Shown here: piece after piece, positions 24,557 through 33,242 of the stretch | Numbering within the stretch: the stretch's first letter is position 1 | How the letters are laid out: the number at the start of each line of letters is the position of its first letter | From: Aerococcaceae bacterium DSM 111022 | GTDB taxonomy: Bacteria; Bacillota; Bacilli; Lactobacillales; Aerococcaceae | NCBI GenBank assembly: GCA_015863195.1 | Contig: JACBXO010000005.1 | Span: 1 to 64,000 of the forward strand | DNA: 64,000 nt | Reading direction: 5' to 3' | Translations under genes and position numbers: made by a program | The notes under the pieces: generated by a model | Databases searched by the model: none | Seen by the model: the letters and a program-made list of their open reading frames with translations, nothing else | Told to the model about the DNA's origin: nothing

Positions 24557-25669
24557 CTATTTCCTACTAATATGATCTTCGATTGGAAATGAACTGGCGT
24601 CAATAGTTGAAATACCATTTTGGATTAATTCGCTCCATTGATAACCTAAATATGGACCGCTTGTTAACCCAGATGATCCTAATCCACTAACAGCCCAAAC
24701 ATTTTCCATGTCAGGTATTTTTCCTGCTAAAATGTCAAAGTTCGATGTATGTGCTCTTGTACCAACCTTTGTTTTGTAAATAGAATAATTGCTAAGTTCT
24801 GGTGCAATTTGGCTGACTTCTTCAGTTAATTGCTGTAATTTATCTTTTTCAATCGTTAAGTCGTATCCTTGATCATCTTCATGGGTTGCTCCTATGATAA
24901 TTGTTCCGTTATTAAACGGTATAATATCTGCAGTTCCAGGAGGCATCACAACAGGCCAATGTTTATTTTCCCATGCTTCATTTTTTAAATAGTAAAGTTG
25001 ACCTTTTTGCGGTCTAATATCAGTTTCATACCCGTGTGGAGCTAATAGTTCCGGTAACCAAGCACCAGCAGATAGGAGTAAGCAGTCTACTTGTTGCTTA
25101 ATGCTATCACTTTTAATAGTAACGATAGAATCATTGATTTCAAACTGTGCTTTCTCGTAAATAATTTCTCCCCCAAAGTGTTTGATAGCTGCATGTAGAC
25201 TAGTAATTAATGCCTCGCCATCGACTCGGCCACCACCTTCAACATAAGTTGCTTGGATATCTTTATTTAATAAAGGAAGATGATCATGACCTTGAACAGT
25301 AGCCACTTCACCTATGGAAGGCGAGTTTGCCCTTTTTTCTTCTGCCTGAGCTAAATCTTTTAGATAGCGTTTATCACTTCTTCTAATCATCAATGCGCCA
25401 TCGACTTGAAAGATATGACCATCATTGAATCCGTCTTTCTCTAAATCTGCCATAAATTTACGGTAAAATTCCGCTCCTTCTGAAACTAAAAAATACCAAG
25501 GTTTATTCCGGCGCAGTGAAAACCAAGGGTTAATAATTCCAGCGGCCGCTTTAGTAGCTTGACCAGTTCCTTCATCAAATAAAAAAACGTCATAACCTGC
25601 TCGACTTAAATAATAAGCGGCGGTACTACCAACTATCCCTCCACCAATAATACCAATACGTTCCTTCAT
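24557..25669 (-). CDS. FAD-dependent D-amino-acid oxidoreductase (DAO family)
   Basis: A 370-aa flavoprotein. IGIIGGGIVGSTAAYYL (about 4-20) is the ADP-binding Rossmann motif. GIINPWFSLRRNKPW follows, as in glycine-oxidase/DadA relatives. GGGRVDGEAL (about 145-154) and the C-terminal WAVSGLGSSGLTSGPYLG flavin-binding block are intact. It likely oxidises a small amino acid or amine; the substrate is not defined. No partner genes are adjacent and it is transcribed leftward from its own promoter. Confidence 0.83.
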   Translation of the reverse strand: MKERIGIIGGGIVGSTAAYYLSRAGYDVFLFDEGTGQATKAAAGIINPWFSLRRNKPWYFLVSEGAEFYRKFMADLEKDGFNDGHIFQVDGALMIRRSDKRYLKDLAQAEEKRANSPSIGEVATVQGHDHLPLLNKDIQATYVEGGGRVDGEALITSLHAAIKHFGGEIIYEKAQFEINDSIVTIKSDSIKQQVDCLLLSAGAWLPELLAPHGYETDIRPQKGQLYYLKNEAWENKHWPVVMPPGTADIIPFNNGTIIIGATHEDDQGYDLTIEKDKLQQLTEEVSQIAPELSNYSIYKTKVGTRAHTSNFDILAGKIPDMENVWAVSGLGSSGLTSGPYLGYQWSELIQNGISTIDASSFPIEDHISRK

Positions 25670-25798
25670 ACTATCACTCCTTCTTTATAATTATAATCGA
25701 AATAAAGAAAATTGCAGTGTATATTATATTTAATGAGAGTGGTTTCATTGCCAGTTGTAATATGTTCGCTTATAATTGATTAAAATAGGAGGGGTTTT

Positions 25799-26563
25799 AT
25801 GTCTCAAACAATCGAAAATCAATTAAATCATCGTACGATTCGTTTTTTTAAAGATGGTCCGGTACCGGAGGAAACATTAGAACGTTTATGGGAAGTGATG
25901 AATCGTACAGCGAGCAGTAATGGACTTCAAAGTGCTTCTATTATTCGTATTACTGATTCAAAAATTAAGCAAGAATTATCTGTGATTTGCAGACAACATT
26001 ATGTTGCTGATTTACCAGAATTGTATGTTTTTATCGTGGATAATCGCCGAATGGGTAAAATTGCGATTGAAAAAGACTATGAAGGTGACAATTACCGTAA
26101 TATGGATCAGTTTTTTAAAGGGTGGACAGATTCATGTTTGATGGCCCAAAATTTAACTAATGCGGTGGAATCATTGGGTTTAGGTGCCGTTTATTTAGGG
26201 AGTATTTTAAATGATGTAGGTAAGGTAATTGATTTATTGAATCTACCAGAACTTACTTTTCCTGTATTAGGTATTGGTTTTGGATACCCAGATGATAATC
26301 CCCAATTGAAACCACGTATGTCAATGGATTTTAAGATTCATCACAATCAATATCAAGAACCTGAATCATATCTTGAAATTTTAAAAGATTATGACGAAGA
26401 AATGACCCATTATTATGATACACGTGAAAACAATAGAAGATCGGATACTTATACTGATCAAGTGCTCCGCTCATTCCAAAAAGACATTGATAAAAGAGCT
26501 TTGATGATGCAATTTGCAGAACAACAAGGGTTTGATTTTAGGCTAACGGAAGAACTTGATTAA
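25799..26563 (+). CDS. NADPH-dependent nitroreductase family oxidoreductase
   Basis: A 254-aa FMN enzyme of the NfsA/Frp group. NHRTIRFF (about 10-17) holds the FMN-phosphate Arg, ASSNGLQSASI (about 40-50) is the second FMN strand, and LGLGAVYLGSI (about 128-138) plus a GFGYPD segment complete the family core. The C-terminal part is charged and lacks any extra domain. AGGAGGGG precedes ATG. The physiological acceptor is unknown. Confidence 0.88.
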   Translation: MSQTIENQLNHRTIRFFKDGPVPEETLERLWEVMNRTASSNGLQSASIIRITDSKIKQELSVICRQHYVADLPELYVFIVDNRRMGKIAIEKDYEGDNYRNMDQFFKGWTDSCLMAQNLTNAVESLGLGAVYLGSILNDVGKVIDLLNLPELTFPVLGIGFGYPDDNPQLKPRMSMDFKIHHNQYQEPESYLEILKDYDEEMTHYYDTRENNRRSDTYTDQVLRSFQKDIDKRALMMQFAEQQGFDFRLTEELD

Positions 26564-26569
26564 AAATGA

Positions 26570-26602
26570 GATACCTAGAGGTTACTGACCTCTAGGTATT
26601 TA
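26570..26602 (+). terminator. Terminator of the nitroreductase gene
   Basis: ATACCTAGAGGT and ACCTCTAGGTAT are perfect 12-bp arms with a 5-nt loop, then a short T-rich stretch. Confidence 0.82.
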
Positions 26603-26615
26603 AACGTCTAGAGAG

Positions 26616-26630
26616 CACAATCATTTTGTG
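26616..26630. promoter_or_regulatory. Possible autoregulatory operator before iclR
   Basis: CACAA-TCATT-TTGTG is a 15-bp inverted repeat overlapping the likely -10 region of the IclR-family gene. Palindromic sites of this size are usual for IclR regulators; the assignment is inference. Confidence 0.4.
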
Positions 26631-26679
26631 ATAATATAAACGAGAATGAAAGATATTAAGGAAGAAAGGGGAGGAGAAA

Positions 26680-27459
26680 GTGTCTGATAAAAAACCATAT
26701 GGAACGGTATTAATCAAAGCAGTTCAGATTTTAGATTATTTATCCCAACAACCAGAATCAAAATCATTGACGGATATATCTGAGATGACAGAGATTACAT
26801 TATCTACTGCACATAAAGTACTCGATACTTTAGAATTAATTGGTTTTGTTACACGTCATGAGACCAAGAAGACCTATTCATTAGGGCCAAGACTGATTCA
26901 AATTGCGAATGCATCCTTTATACAATTTGATTTTGTACGAGATACTTACCCAGCTTTAAAGCACTTATTTGAAAGAGTCGATGCGACTGTTAACTTAGGC
27001 ATGCTACAAGATAATGAAATGTTATATGTTAATAAATTTTCTAAACGCAGCTCAACTTATGATAGTATGTCTCGCATTGGTTTTACTCAAGATTTATATT
27101 GTTCTGCAATGGGGAAATCAATTCTGGCTAATATGTCAGAAGAAGAACGAGAAATGTACATTGAATCGATTGAGTTAATACCAAAGACAGAATTGACGAT
27201 TATAGATAAAGAAGTATTACGTGATGAAGTTGAGCGAGCGAAAAAGTTAGGTTATGCGATCGATAACCGTGAAGCTGAAGATAAAGTTTACTGTGTCGGG
27301 ACAGTAATCAATAATAAGTTCACTGATGCAAGCTATGCTTTTTCCATATCTATTTCTTATGATGATTACTCGAAAGAGTATCATGATAAGCTTATTGATG
27401 AAATTATGAGAACTAAAGCGGTTATCGAGTACCAAATATATGAGTCTCAACCTAAATAA
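26680..27459 (+). CDS. IclR family transcriptional regulator
   Basis: A 259-aa regulator. An N-terminal winged helix-turn-helix (about 8-70; SLTDISEMTEITLSTAHKVLDTLE) precedes the IclR effector domain (about 85-255), with YCSAMGKSILANM and a late GTVINN strand. GTG start follows GGGGAGGAG. It stands alone, followed by a strong terminator, directly upstream of a sugar-oxidoreductase operon that it most likely controls. The effector would be a sugar-derived acid or keto sugar, by analogy with KdgR-type members. Confidence 0.9.
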   Translation: MSDKKPYGTVLIKAVQILDYLSQQPESKSLTDISEMTEITLSTAHKVLDTLELIGFVTRHETKKTYSLGPRLIQIANASFIQFDFVRDTYPALKHLFERVDATVNLGMLQDNEMLYVNKFSKRSSTYDSMSRIGFTQDLYCSAMGKSILANMSEEEREMYIESIELIPKTELTIIDKEVLRDEVERAKKLGYAIDNREAEDKVYCVGTVINNKFTDASYAFSISISYDDYSKEYHDKLIDEIMRTKAVIEYQIYESQPK

Positions 27460-27505
27460 CACACAGTGAGCTTTCTTATATAGAAAGTTTACTGTGTGTT
27501 ATTTC
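27457..27505 (+). terminator. Terminator of the IclR gene
   Basis: AACACACAGT...CTTTCT and AGAAAG...ACTGTGTGTT form a long stem with a small internal mismatch and an ATAT loop, followed by ATTTCTTT. Confidence 0.85.
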
Positions 27506-27528
27506 TTTCACAAAATATAATTTTAGGG

Positions 27529-27557
27529 TTGTAAGCGTTTGTCGTTTTTGTTATAAT
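27529..27557 (+). promoter_or_regulatory. Promoter of the sugar-oxidoreductase operon
   Basis: TTGTAA (27529-27534), 17-bp spacer and TATAAT (27552-27557). The expected start is near 27564, giving a leader of about 60 nt. Confidence 0.85.
27530..27543 (+). promoter_or_regulatory. Catabolite-responsive element (cre)
   Basis: TGTAAGCGTTTGTC matches the CcpA consensus TGWAARCGYTWNCW at 12 of 14 positions. It overlaps the -35 and spacer, so CcpA binding would repress the operon when preferred sugar is present. Confidence 0.7.
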
Positions 27558-27579
27558 TCATGTATAAAAGTTATCAGAT

Positions 27580-27604
27580 GACTTTATTTCCAAAAAGGAA
27601 AGTC
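27580..27604. promoter_or_regulatory. Palindrome in the operon leader, possible IclR operator
   Basis: TTTCC-AAAAA-GGAAA (27587-27601) lies inside a longer imperfect inverted repeat with GACTT and AGTC ends. It is just downstream of the start site, a suitable place for a repressor. It could instead be a 5' mRNA hairpin. Confidence 0.4.
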
Positions 27605-27626
27605 GAATTTAATAGGAGGCAATAAA

Positions 27627-28790
27627 ATGGAGCAAGTAAGATTAGGTATTATTGGTTACGGTCAACAAGGTGGTTTCTATGGTGATTTAATTTCTCAAGG
27701 TCGCGTTGACAAAATGGTTGTAGGTGCTGTTGCTGAAATCGATGAGTCTAAAGATGCGTTAATTAATGAACGTCACCCAGGTGTGAAAATTTATCGTGAC
27801 TACAAAGAAATGGTTGAGTCTGGTGATGTTGATGCAGTATTGACAGCAGTTCCTCACTTCCTTCACCCGGAAATGGCAATGTATGCATTAAGTAAAGGTA
27901 TTCATGTATTAAACGAAAAACCTGCTGGTGTTTACACGAAACAAGTTAAAGAATTAAATGAATACGCTGCCAAGAGTGATGCAGTATATGCGATTATGTT
28001 TAACCAACGTAATAACCCATTGTATCAACGTATTAAAGAAATTGTTGATAATGGAGAAATTGGTAATATCCGCCGTACTAACTGGATCATTACTAATTGG
28101 TGGCGTCCACAAGCTTACTATGATATGTCAGAATGGCGTGCAACATGGGGCGGAGAAGGTGGAGGCGTTTTAGTTAACCAAGCACCTCACCAATTAGACT
28201 TAATCCAATGGATTGCTGGTGTTCCGGAAAAAGTAACTGGTAAAGTTAAATATGGTTACCAACGTGACATTGTTGTTGAAGATGAGGTAACAGCATTACT
28301 AGATTATGGTAATGGTGCAACAGGTGTCTTTGTAACATGTACACATGACATGATTGGTACAGACCGTTTAGAAATCTTAGGGGACGCAGGTAAAATTGTT
28401 GTTGAAGACTCTAAGAAAGTTAAAGTTATTCGTATGAAAAAATCTGAAAACCAATTCAACCAAGAAATGGACTTTGAAGGTGTTAAAGATTTATTCATGG
28501 GTAAATTAGATGTTGACGAATTATATGAAGTTGAAGAATTTGAATCAGAATCAGCTTGGGGTGAACAACATGGTGGTGTATTAGCAAACTTTGCTGCTCA
28601 TATTATCGATGGTACTCCATTATTAGCGCCAGGTGCTGAAGGTATTAATGGTGTTCGTTTAGCGAATGCAATTCACTTATCAGACTGGGAAGGTAAAGAA
28701 ATTGATTTAACAACATTTGATGATGATAAATACTTAGAAGGTTTAAACAAGCGTATTGCTGAAGAAGGTAAATACGAACAACGTTCATAA
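27627..28790 (+). CDS. Gfo/Idh/MocA oxidoreductase 1
   Basis: A 387-aa NAD(P)-dependent sugar dehydrogenase. The Rossmann start is GIIGYGQQGG (about 8-17) and NEKPAG carries catalytic Lys98. The C-terminal domain has TNWWRPQAYYDMSEW and GGGVLVNQAPHQLDL, with the His typical of enzymes oxidising hexopyranosides or sugar acids. The length is slightly above the family mean owing to a C-terminal insertion near residues 280-310. It is first in a four-gene operon and has a strong AGGAGG site. Confidence 0.9.
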   Translation: MEQVRLGIIGYGQQGGFYGDLISQGRVDKMVVGAVAEIDESKDALINERHPGVKIYRDYKEMVESGDVDAVLTAVPHFLHPEMAMYALSKGIHVLNEKPAGVYTKQVKELNEYAAKSDAVYAIMFNQRNNPLYQRIKEIVDNGEIGNIRRTNWIITNWWRPQAYYDMSEWRATWGGEGGGVLVNQAPHQLDLIQWIAGVPEKVTGKVKYGYQRDIVVEDEVTALLDYGNGATGVFVTCTHDMIGTDRLEILGDAGKIVVEDSKKVKVIRMKKSENQFNQEMDFEGVKDLFMGKLDVDELYEVEEFESESAWGEQHGGVLANFAAHIIDGTPLLAPGAEGINGVRLANAIHLSDWEGKEIDLTTFDDDKYLEGLNKRIAEEGKYEQRS

Positions 28791-28809
28791 AATTTAGGAG
28801 TGATATAAG

Positions 28810-29835
28810 ATGTTAAAAGTTGCCATAGTAGGTATCGGCACGATTTCTTATATTCATCAATGGGCTATTGACCAATCTACAGACGGCGAATTAGTCGCTG
28901 TCTGTGATGTCAAACCCTCTGTAAAGGCTGATTATCCAGATTTACCTTTTTATGAGGATGTTGATGAACTCTTAGAAAAAGAAGAGTTAGATGTCGTACA
29001 TATTTGTCTGCCTCATGATTTACATGTACCGATAGCTAAGAAATGTGTTAAAGCAGGAGTTAATGTGTTTCTAGAAAAACCAGTAGGTATAAGCCTTGAA
29101 GAATCTGAAGAATTAAATCAGCTGGTTAAAGAACACCCAGAAATCAAAGTGGCTGTTTCTTTTCAAAACCGTTATAACAAGACATCGACCGAATTAAAAA
29201 AATTATTAACAGAAGGTTCACCAGATTATGAAGTCGGAGAAATAAAAGCAGTAAAAGGAATAGTGACTTGGTTTAGACCAGAAAGTTATTATGAAGCAGA
29301 ATCATGGCGTGGAACATGGGCAAATGCTGGTGGAGGTACGATCTCTAATCAATCCATCCACACCCTTGATTTAATGCAATGGTTTGCTGGAGAGAATATT
29401 GTTTCTTGTCGCGGCCAATTACTGAATTTATTGGATTATGATATAGAAGTTGAAGATACAGCGGTTGGACGTTTTGAGTTTGAAAATGACGTTAACGGCC
29501 TTTATTTTGCAACAAATGCTTATGAAGTTAACTCATCTGTTGAACTTGAAGTAATTACAACCCGTGTTCGCTTCTTAATTAAACATAATATGCTGTATGT
29601 CTTTGACGAAGAAGGATACGAAGGGGAATTGATTGTAGAAGACGAGGTATTCCCTGGTTCGAAATCATATTATGGATTAGGGCATAAAAATTGTATCGAT
29701 AGTTTTTATAAGTCGATTATTGATGGTACAGAAGACTATATTCATGTCGAAGAAGCATTGCCAAGTATGGGAATGATCGAATTATTAAAGAAATCAACTG
29801 AAACAGGACAAAAAGTAAACTTAAAGGAGCTGTAA
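28810..29835 (+). CDS. Gfo/Idh/MocA oxidoreductase 2
   Basis: A 341-aa paralogue of the preceding protein. It has GIGTISYIHQ near the N-terminus, FLEKPVG with Lys90, TWFRPESYYEAESWRGTW and GGGTISNQSIHTLDLMQW. The shared W-R-P-x-x-Y-Y and SNQ-x-x-H pattern shows it comes from the same subgroup as protein 1, although it lacks the extended C-terminus. It probably oxidises or reduces the same carbon skeleton at a different step. Confidence 0.88.
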   Translation: MLKVAIVGIGTISYIHQWAIDQSTDGELVAVCDVKPSVKADYPDLPFYEDVDELLEKEELDVVHICLPHDLHVPIAKKCVKAGVNVFLEKPVGISLEESEELNQLVKEHPEIKVAVSFQNRYNKTSTELKKLLTEGSPDYEVGEIKAVKGIVTWFRPESYYEAESWRGTWANAGGGTISNQSIHTLDLMQWFAGENIVSCRGQLLNLLDYDIEVEDTAVGRFEFENDVNGLYFATNAYEVNSSVELEVITTRVRFLIKHNMLYVFDEEGYEGELIVEDEVFPGSKSYYGLGHKNCIDSFYKSIIDGTEDYIHVEEALPSMGMIELLKKSTETGQKVNLKEL

Positions 29836-29838
29836 AAA

Positions 29839-30708
29839 ATGGCACAAGCTAAAATTGGCGTTCAAGCAATGATGTTAAAAGAAAAATTTGAAGAGTTAGG
29901 CGCTTATGAAACATTAAAGAAAGTATCAGAATTAGGATATAATGCGGTTGAAATTTCGCAAATTCCAATGACTCCTGAAAATGTAGCAGAAATTAAACGA
30001 GCAAAAGAAGATTTTAATATGGATATTGCTTCATTATCTTGCGTTGTTAAAGAAGAAAAAACGGGTGGCGGTAATGATTCATTAGAAGCTAACTTCGATA
30101 AAATTGTTCAAGACTGTAAAACATTAGGTGTCGATTTAGTTCGTATTGGTATGTTGCCTTTTGCTAACATGAAAAACTTAGAAACTGTTTTAGAGTTTAC
30201 TCGTGAAGCGAATGAATATGCTAAAAAGTTAAAAGAACATGGTATCGACCTTTACTATCATAATCACCATGTAGAATTCCGTAAATATGATGGGAAATTC
30301 CTATTAGATATTATTAAAGAAGAGTGTCCTGAATTAGGTTTCGAGCTAGACTTACACTGGGTTCAACGTGGTGGAGCAAATCCAATTGATATTTTAGATC
30401 AATATGCTGGACGTACATCGCTAGTTCACTTGAAAGATTACCGTATTGGTGAAATTCCACAGGATGCATTTGATCAATTAGAAGCTGGTGACATGATGGC
30501 TTTCTATGATGCGTTTACTAATACTGTTCAATTCGCTGAATTAGGCCAAGGTTCAATGAACTATAAACCAATTATTGAAAAAGCATTAGAAACAGGGGTT
30601 CGCTATATGTTAGTAGAACAAGATATGTTATATGGACGCGATCCATTTGATTGCTTAGCAGATTCACGTGATCACTTAATTGAATTAGGTTACGCAGATT
30701 TATTTTAA
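29839..30708 (+). CDS. Sugar phosphate isomerase/epimerase (TIM barrel)
   Basis: A 289-aa protein of the AP-endonuclease-2 / xylose-isomerase-like fold. Metal ligands are suggested by YYHNHHVEF (about 138-146), FELDLHWVQRGG (about 168-179), VHLKDYR and the final LVEQD (about 257-261). Such proteins epimerise keto sugars or eliminate from 3-keto glycosides. The gene starts 3 nt after the previous stop. Substrate is unknown; the three dehydrogenase neighbours argue for a keto-sugar intermediate. Confidence 0.85.
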   Translation: MAQAKIGVQAMMLKEKFEELGAYETLKKVSELGYNAVEISQIPMTPENVAEIKRAKEDFNMDIASLSCVVKEEKTGGGNDSLEANFDKIVQDCKTLGVDLVRIGMLPFANMKNLETVLEFTREANEYAKKLKEHGIDLYYHNHHVEFRKYDGKFLLDIIKEECPELGFELDLHWVQRGGANPIDILDQYAGRTSLVHLKDYRIGEIPQDAFDQLEAGDMMAFYDAFTNTVQFAELGQGSMNYKPIIEKALETGVRYMLVEQDMLYGRDPFDCLADSRDHLIELGYADLF

Positions 30709-30738
30709 TCTCTACTAGCTGAAAGGAGCCACGACTAA

Positions 30739-31815
30739 ATGGTACAAAAAAAAGATGGTATGAACTATGCACCAAGCGGAAAAATTAACCATGTTGTAGA
30801 GCCTGGTGAGTTTAATGTTGGTGTAACAGCTTTAGACCATGGACACATTAATGGTATGACAAATGGTTTGATTGAAGCAGGAGCAACAATTAAATATGTA
30901 TATGATCCAGATGCTGAGAAAGTAGCGGCTTATTTAGAGCAATTCCCAGATGTGCCAGTGGCAGATTCATTGGAACAAATCTTAGAAGACGAAGATGTTC
31001 ATTTAGTTGCTGCTGCTGCTATTCCTAACTTACGTAGTGAGTTAGGGAATCGAGTGATGAAAGCTGGTAAAGACTATTTTACAGATAAAACAGGATTTAC
31101 AACTTTAGAACAACTTGAGGAAACGAAGAAAGTTGTTGCAGAAACAGGTCAAAAATACTGGGTGTATTTCTCAGAACGTTTGCACGTTGAAGGGGCAGTT
31201 TTTGCTGGTCAATTAATTGAAGAAGGTCGTATTGGAGAGGTTCTTCAAGTAACAGGTTTTGGACCGCACCGCTTAGATAAAGAAAAGCGTCCAGACTGGT
31301 TCTTTAACCGTGAACAATATGGCGGTATCTTAACTGATATCGGAAGTCATCAGATTGAACAGTTCCTATACTATACAGGAAATGAAAATGCTGAAGTGCT
31401 ACATTCTAAGATTGCTAACTATGCTAACCCAGAAACGCCTGACTTAGACGATTATGGTGATGCAACATTAGTTGGTGATAACGGAGCAACATTCTTCTTT
31501 AAAGTTCACTGGTTTACACCAGATGGCTTACCAACTTGGGGAGACGGACGTACATTTATTACGGGTACTAAAGGATCTATTGAAGTTCGTAAGTATTTAA
31601 ATTTAGGAGAAGAAAATACAGGAGACCATGTATTTATTATTGATGAAGAAGGCGTAGAACATCATAAGGTAAATGGACAAGTTGGCTTCCCATTCTTTGG
31701 AGAAATGATTCTTGACTGTATTAACCGAACTGAAAATGCGATGACTCAAGAGCATATCTTTAAAGCACAAGAATTATGTTTATTAAGTCAAGAAAAAGCT
31801 TTGAAAGTTAAATAA
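30739..31815 (+). CDS. Gfo/Idh/MocA-like oxidoreductase 3 (divergent)
   Basis: A 358-aa Gfo/Idh/MocA member from a different branch. A leading segment of about 25 residues precedes the Rossmann fold (FNVGVTALDHGHINGM). The usual EKP is replaced by TDKTG with Lys117 in the catalytic position. GGILTDIGSHQIEQFLYY provides the GSH-type catalytic His region. The C-terminal HWFTPDGLPTWGDG segment resembles the large family often annotated as oxidoreductase in sugar-utilisation clusters. Last gene of the operon, 30 nt after the isomerase. Confidence 0.85.
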   Translation: MVQKKDGMNYAPSGKINHVVEPGEFNVGVTALDHGHINGMTNGLIEAGATIKYVYDPDAEKVAAYLEQFPDVPVADSLEQILEDEDVHLVAAAAIPNLRSELGNRVMKAGKDYFTDKTGFTTLEQLEETKKVVAETGQKYWVYFSERLHVEGAVFAGQLIEEGRIGEVLQVTGFGPHRLDKEKRPDWFFNREQYGGILTDIGSHQIEQFLYYTGNENAEVLHSKIANYANPETPDLDDYGDATLVGDNGATFFFKVHWFTPDGLPTWGDGRTFITGTKGSIEVRKYLNLGEENTGDHVFIIDEEGVEHHKVNGQVGFPFFGEMILDCINRTENAMTQEHIFKAQELCLLSQEKALKVK

Positions 31816-31841
31816 TTGATTTTTTAAATAGAAAAATTGAT

Positions 31842-31874
31842 AAAAAAAAGACCCGCTGGCCAATAGCGGGGTCT
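31842..31874 (-). terminator. Hairpin after the operon with T-tract on the minus strand
   Basis: AGACCCGCT (31849-31857) and AGCGGGGTCT (31865-31874) form a 9-bp stem with one bulge. Eight A residues precede it on the plus strand, so the U-tract is on a leftward transcript. On the plus strand there is no T-run. It may still end the rightward operon weakly. Confidence 0.55.
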
Positions 31875-31918
31875 CTAAAGAAATATATGTTTTATTATAA
31901 CATAATAAAGCAGCACGT

Positions 31919-31944
31919 GATTAATTATTCAACAATAATTAATC
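31919..31944. promoter_or_regulatory. 26-bp perfect palindrome upstream of the kinase gene
   Basis: GATTAATTATT-CAAC-AATAATTAATC has perfect 11-bp arms. It is followed at 32037-32050 by the 14-bp palindrome TGAGTAATTACTCA. Both lie in the 265-base gap between oxidoreductase 3 and the kinase and could be operators; no regulator can be named. Confidence 0.45.
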
Positions 31945-32080
31945 AAAGATTCGCATAATTATCTAGAATCGACTTTTGGAAATAAATGAATCACAGTGAA
32001 TAGATAGTGTGAGTTGCGAATTAACTTTTGGGAGAGTGAGTAATTACTCATTCTTCCTTTCTGATTATTAGGAGGTTTTT

Positions 32081-33085
32081 ATGAAGACATTACTAGCGAT
32101 AGGCGAAAGCATGGCAAGGTTTTCATCGCAAGAGGGTAAACGACTATTAAATGCTGCTGACTTACAGTTACACTATGGTGGGGCAGAAGCGAATGTGGCG
32201 ATGAATCTAGCTAGATTAGATCACACAGTGAAGTTTGCGACTAAATTACCAGAAAATAGTGGTTTAGCCGATAATTGTCTCATGCAATTACGCGGATCAA
32301 ATGTTAACTGTGATAATGTTATTTTTGGACCAGGACGATTAGGTTCTTATTTCTTAGAAGTTGGTGTTGGTTTACGACCAACAAATATTATTTATGACCG
32401 TAAATATTCAACGATATCTCTAATGGAAGAATTAGAGTGGGATTTAGATGAATTATTTGAAGATATAGATGTATTGCATATTACAGGGATTACATTGGCG
32501 TTATCTAAAAGTTGGCATCGTTTAGGCGTAGAGCTAATTAAAGAAGCTAAAGAGCGTGGCATTGAAATTAGTTTTGATATGAACTACCGTCAGACTATGT
32601 GGTCTTATGAAGAAGCAATCCCAGTTTACCAAGAAATCTTACCATTGGTTGATTATTTATCAGCAAGCGACCGCGATGCAACGGCTTTTATGGGGATTGA
32701 AGAAGTAGAAAATCCAGAACCCCATTATTATTTCAAAGAAATGACTAAAAAATACCCAAGCATTAAATACATTTATGGAACAAAACGTCACCAATATACA
32801 CCAAATTCGTATCAAATGGTTGGTTTTGTTTATGGATCAAAAGAAGATGTGTTTTATGTATCTAAAAAATATGATATGTATCAAATTGTTGACCGAGTTG
32901 GTTCAGGTGACTCATATGCGACAGGGATTTTAGACGGTATTTTAAGAGATGCCGACATGCAAGAAGCGGTAGAGTTTGCGATGGCGAATTCAGCTTTGAA
33001 ACATACTGTTTATGGTGATGTGAATCCATTTAGCCGTAAAGAGATTGAATCTTTCATGGTAAATAAAGATAATGTTTTGCGTTAA
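32081..33085 (+). CDS. kdgK: PfkB-family sugar kinase (2-keto-3-deoxygluconate kinase-like)
   Basis: A 334-aa ribokinase-fold enzyme. HYGGAEANVAMNLARL (about 28-43) is the substrate-binding start seen in KDG kinases. SFDMNYRQTMW follows, and RVGSGDSYATGIL (about 275-287) holds the catalytic Asp in GSGD. It likely phosphorylates KDG or a related keto acid to the 6-phosphate. AGGAGG precedes ATG. No KDPG aldolase is adjacent. It has its own upstream region with two palindromes and its own terminator, so it is a separate unit from the oxidoreductase operon. Confidence 0.83.
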   Translation: MKTLLAIGESMARFSSQEGKRLLNAADLQLHYGGAEANVAMNLARLDHTVKFATKLPENSGLADNCLMQLRGSNVNCDNVIFGPGRLGSYFLEVGVGLRPTNIIYDRKYSTISLMEELEWDLDELFEDIDVLHITGITLALSKSWHRLGVELIKEAKERGIEISFDMNYRQTMWSYEEAIPVYQEILPLVDYLSASDRDATAFMGIEEVENPEPHYYFKEMTKKYPSIKYIYGTKRHQYTPNSYQMVGFVYGSKEDVFYVSKKYDMYQIVDRVGSGDSYATGILDGILRDADMQEAVEFAMANSALKHTVYGDVNPFSRKEIESFMVNKDNVLR

Positions 33086-33161
33086 TTTGGATAAAAAGTT
33101 AGTTAAATTTTATCTTTAATCTTTGTATTTAATAAAATGTCTATTATAATTATGTGTAACA

Positions 33162-33193
33162 TAGCTCTTGCCATGTCGGTAAGAGCTTTTTTA
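33162..33193 (+). terminator. Terminator of the kinase gene
   Basis: AGCTCTTGCC and GGTAAGAGCT form a 10-bp stem (one G-U) with loop ATGTC and six T residues. Confidence 0.9.
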
Positions 33194-33242
33194 ATTTTAG
33201 ATATATGAATATAAAACATTTTATGGGTTAGGAAGAAGGTGG

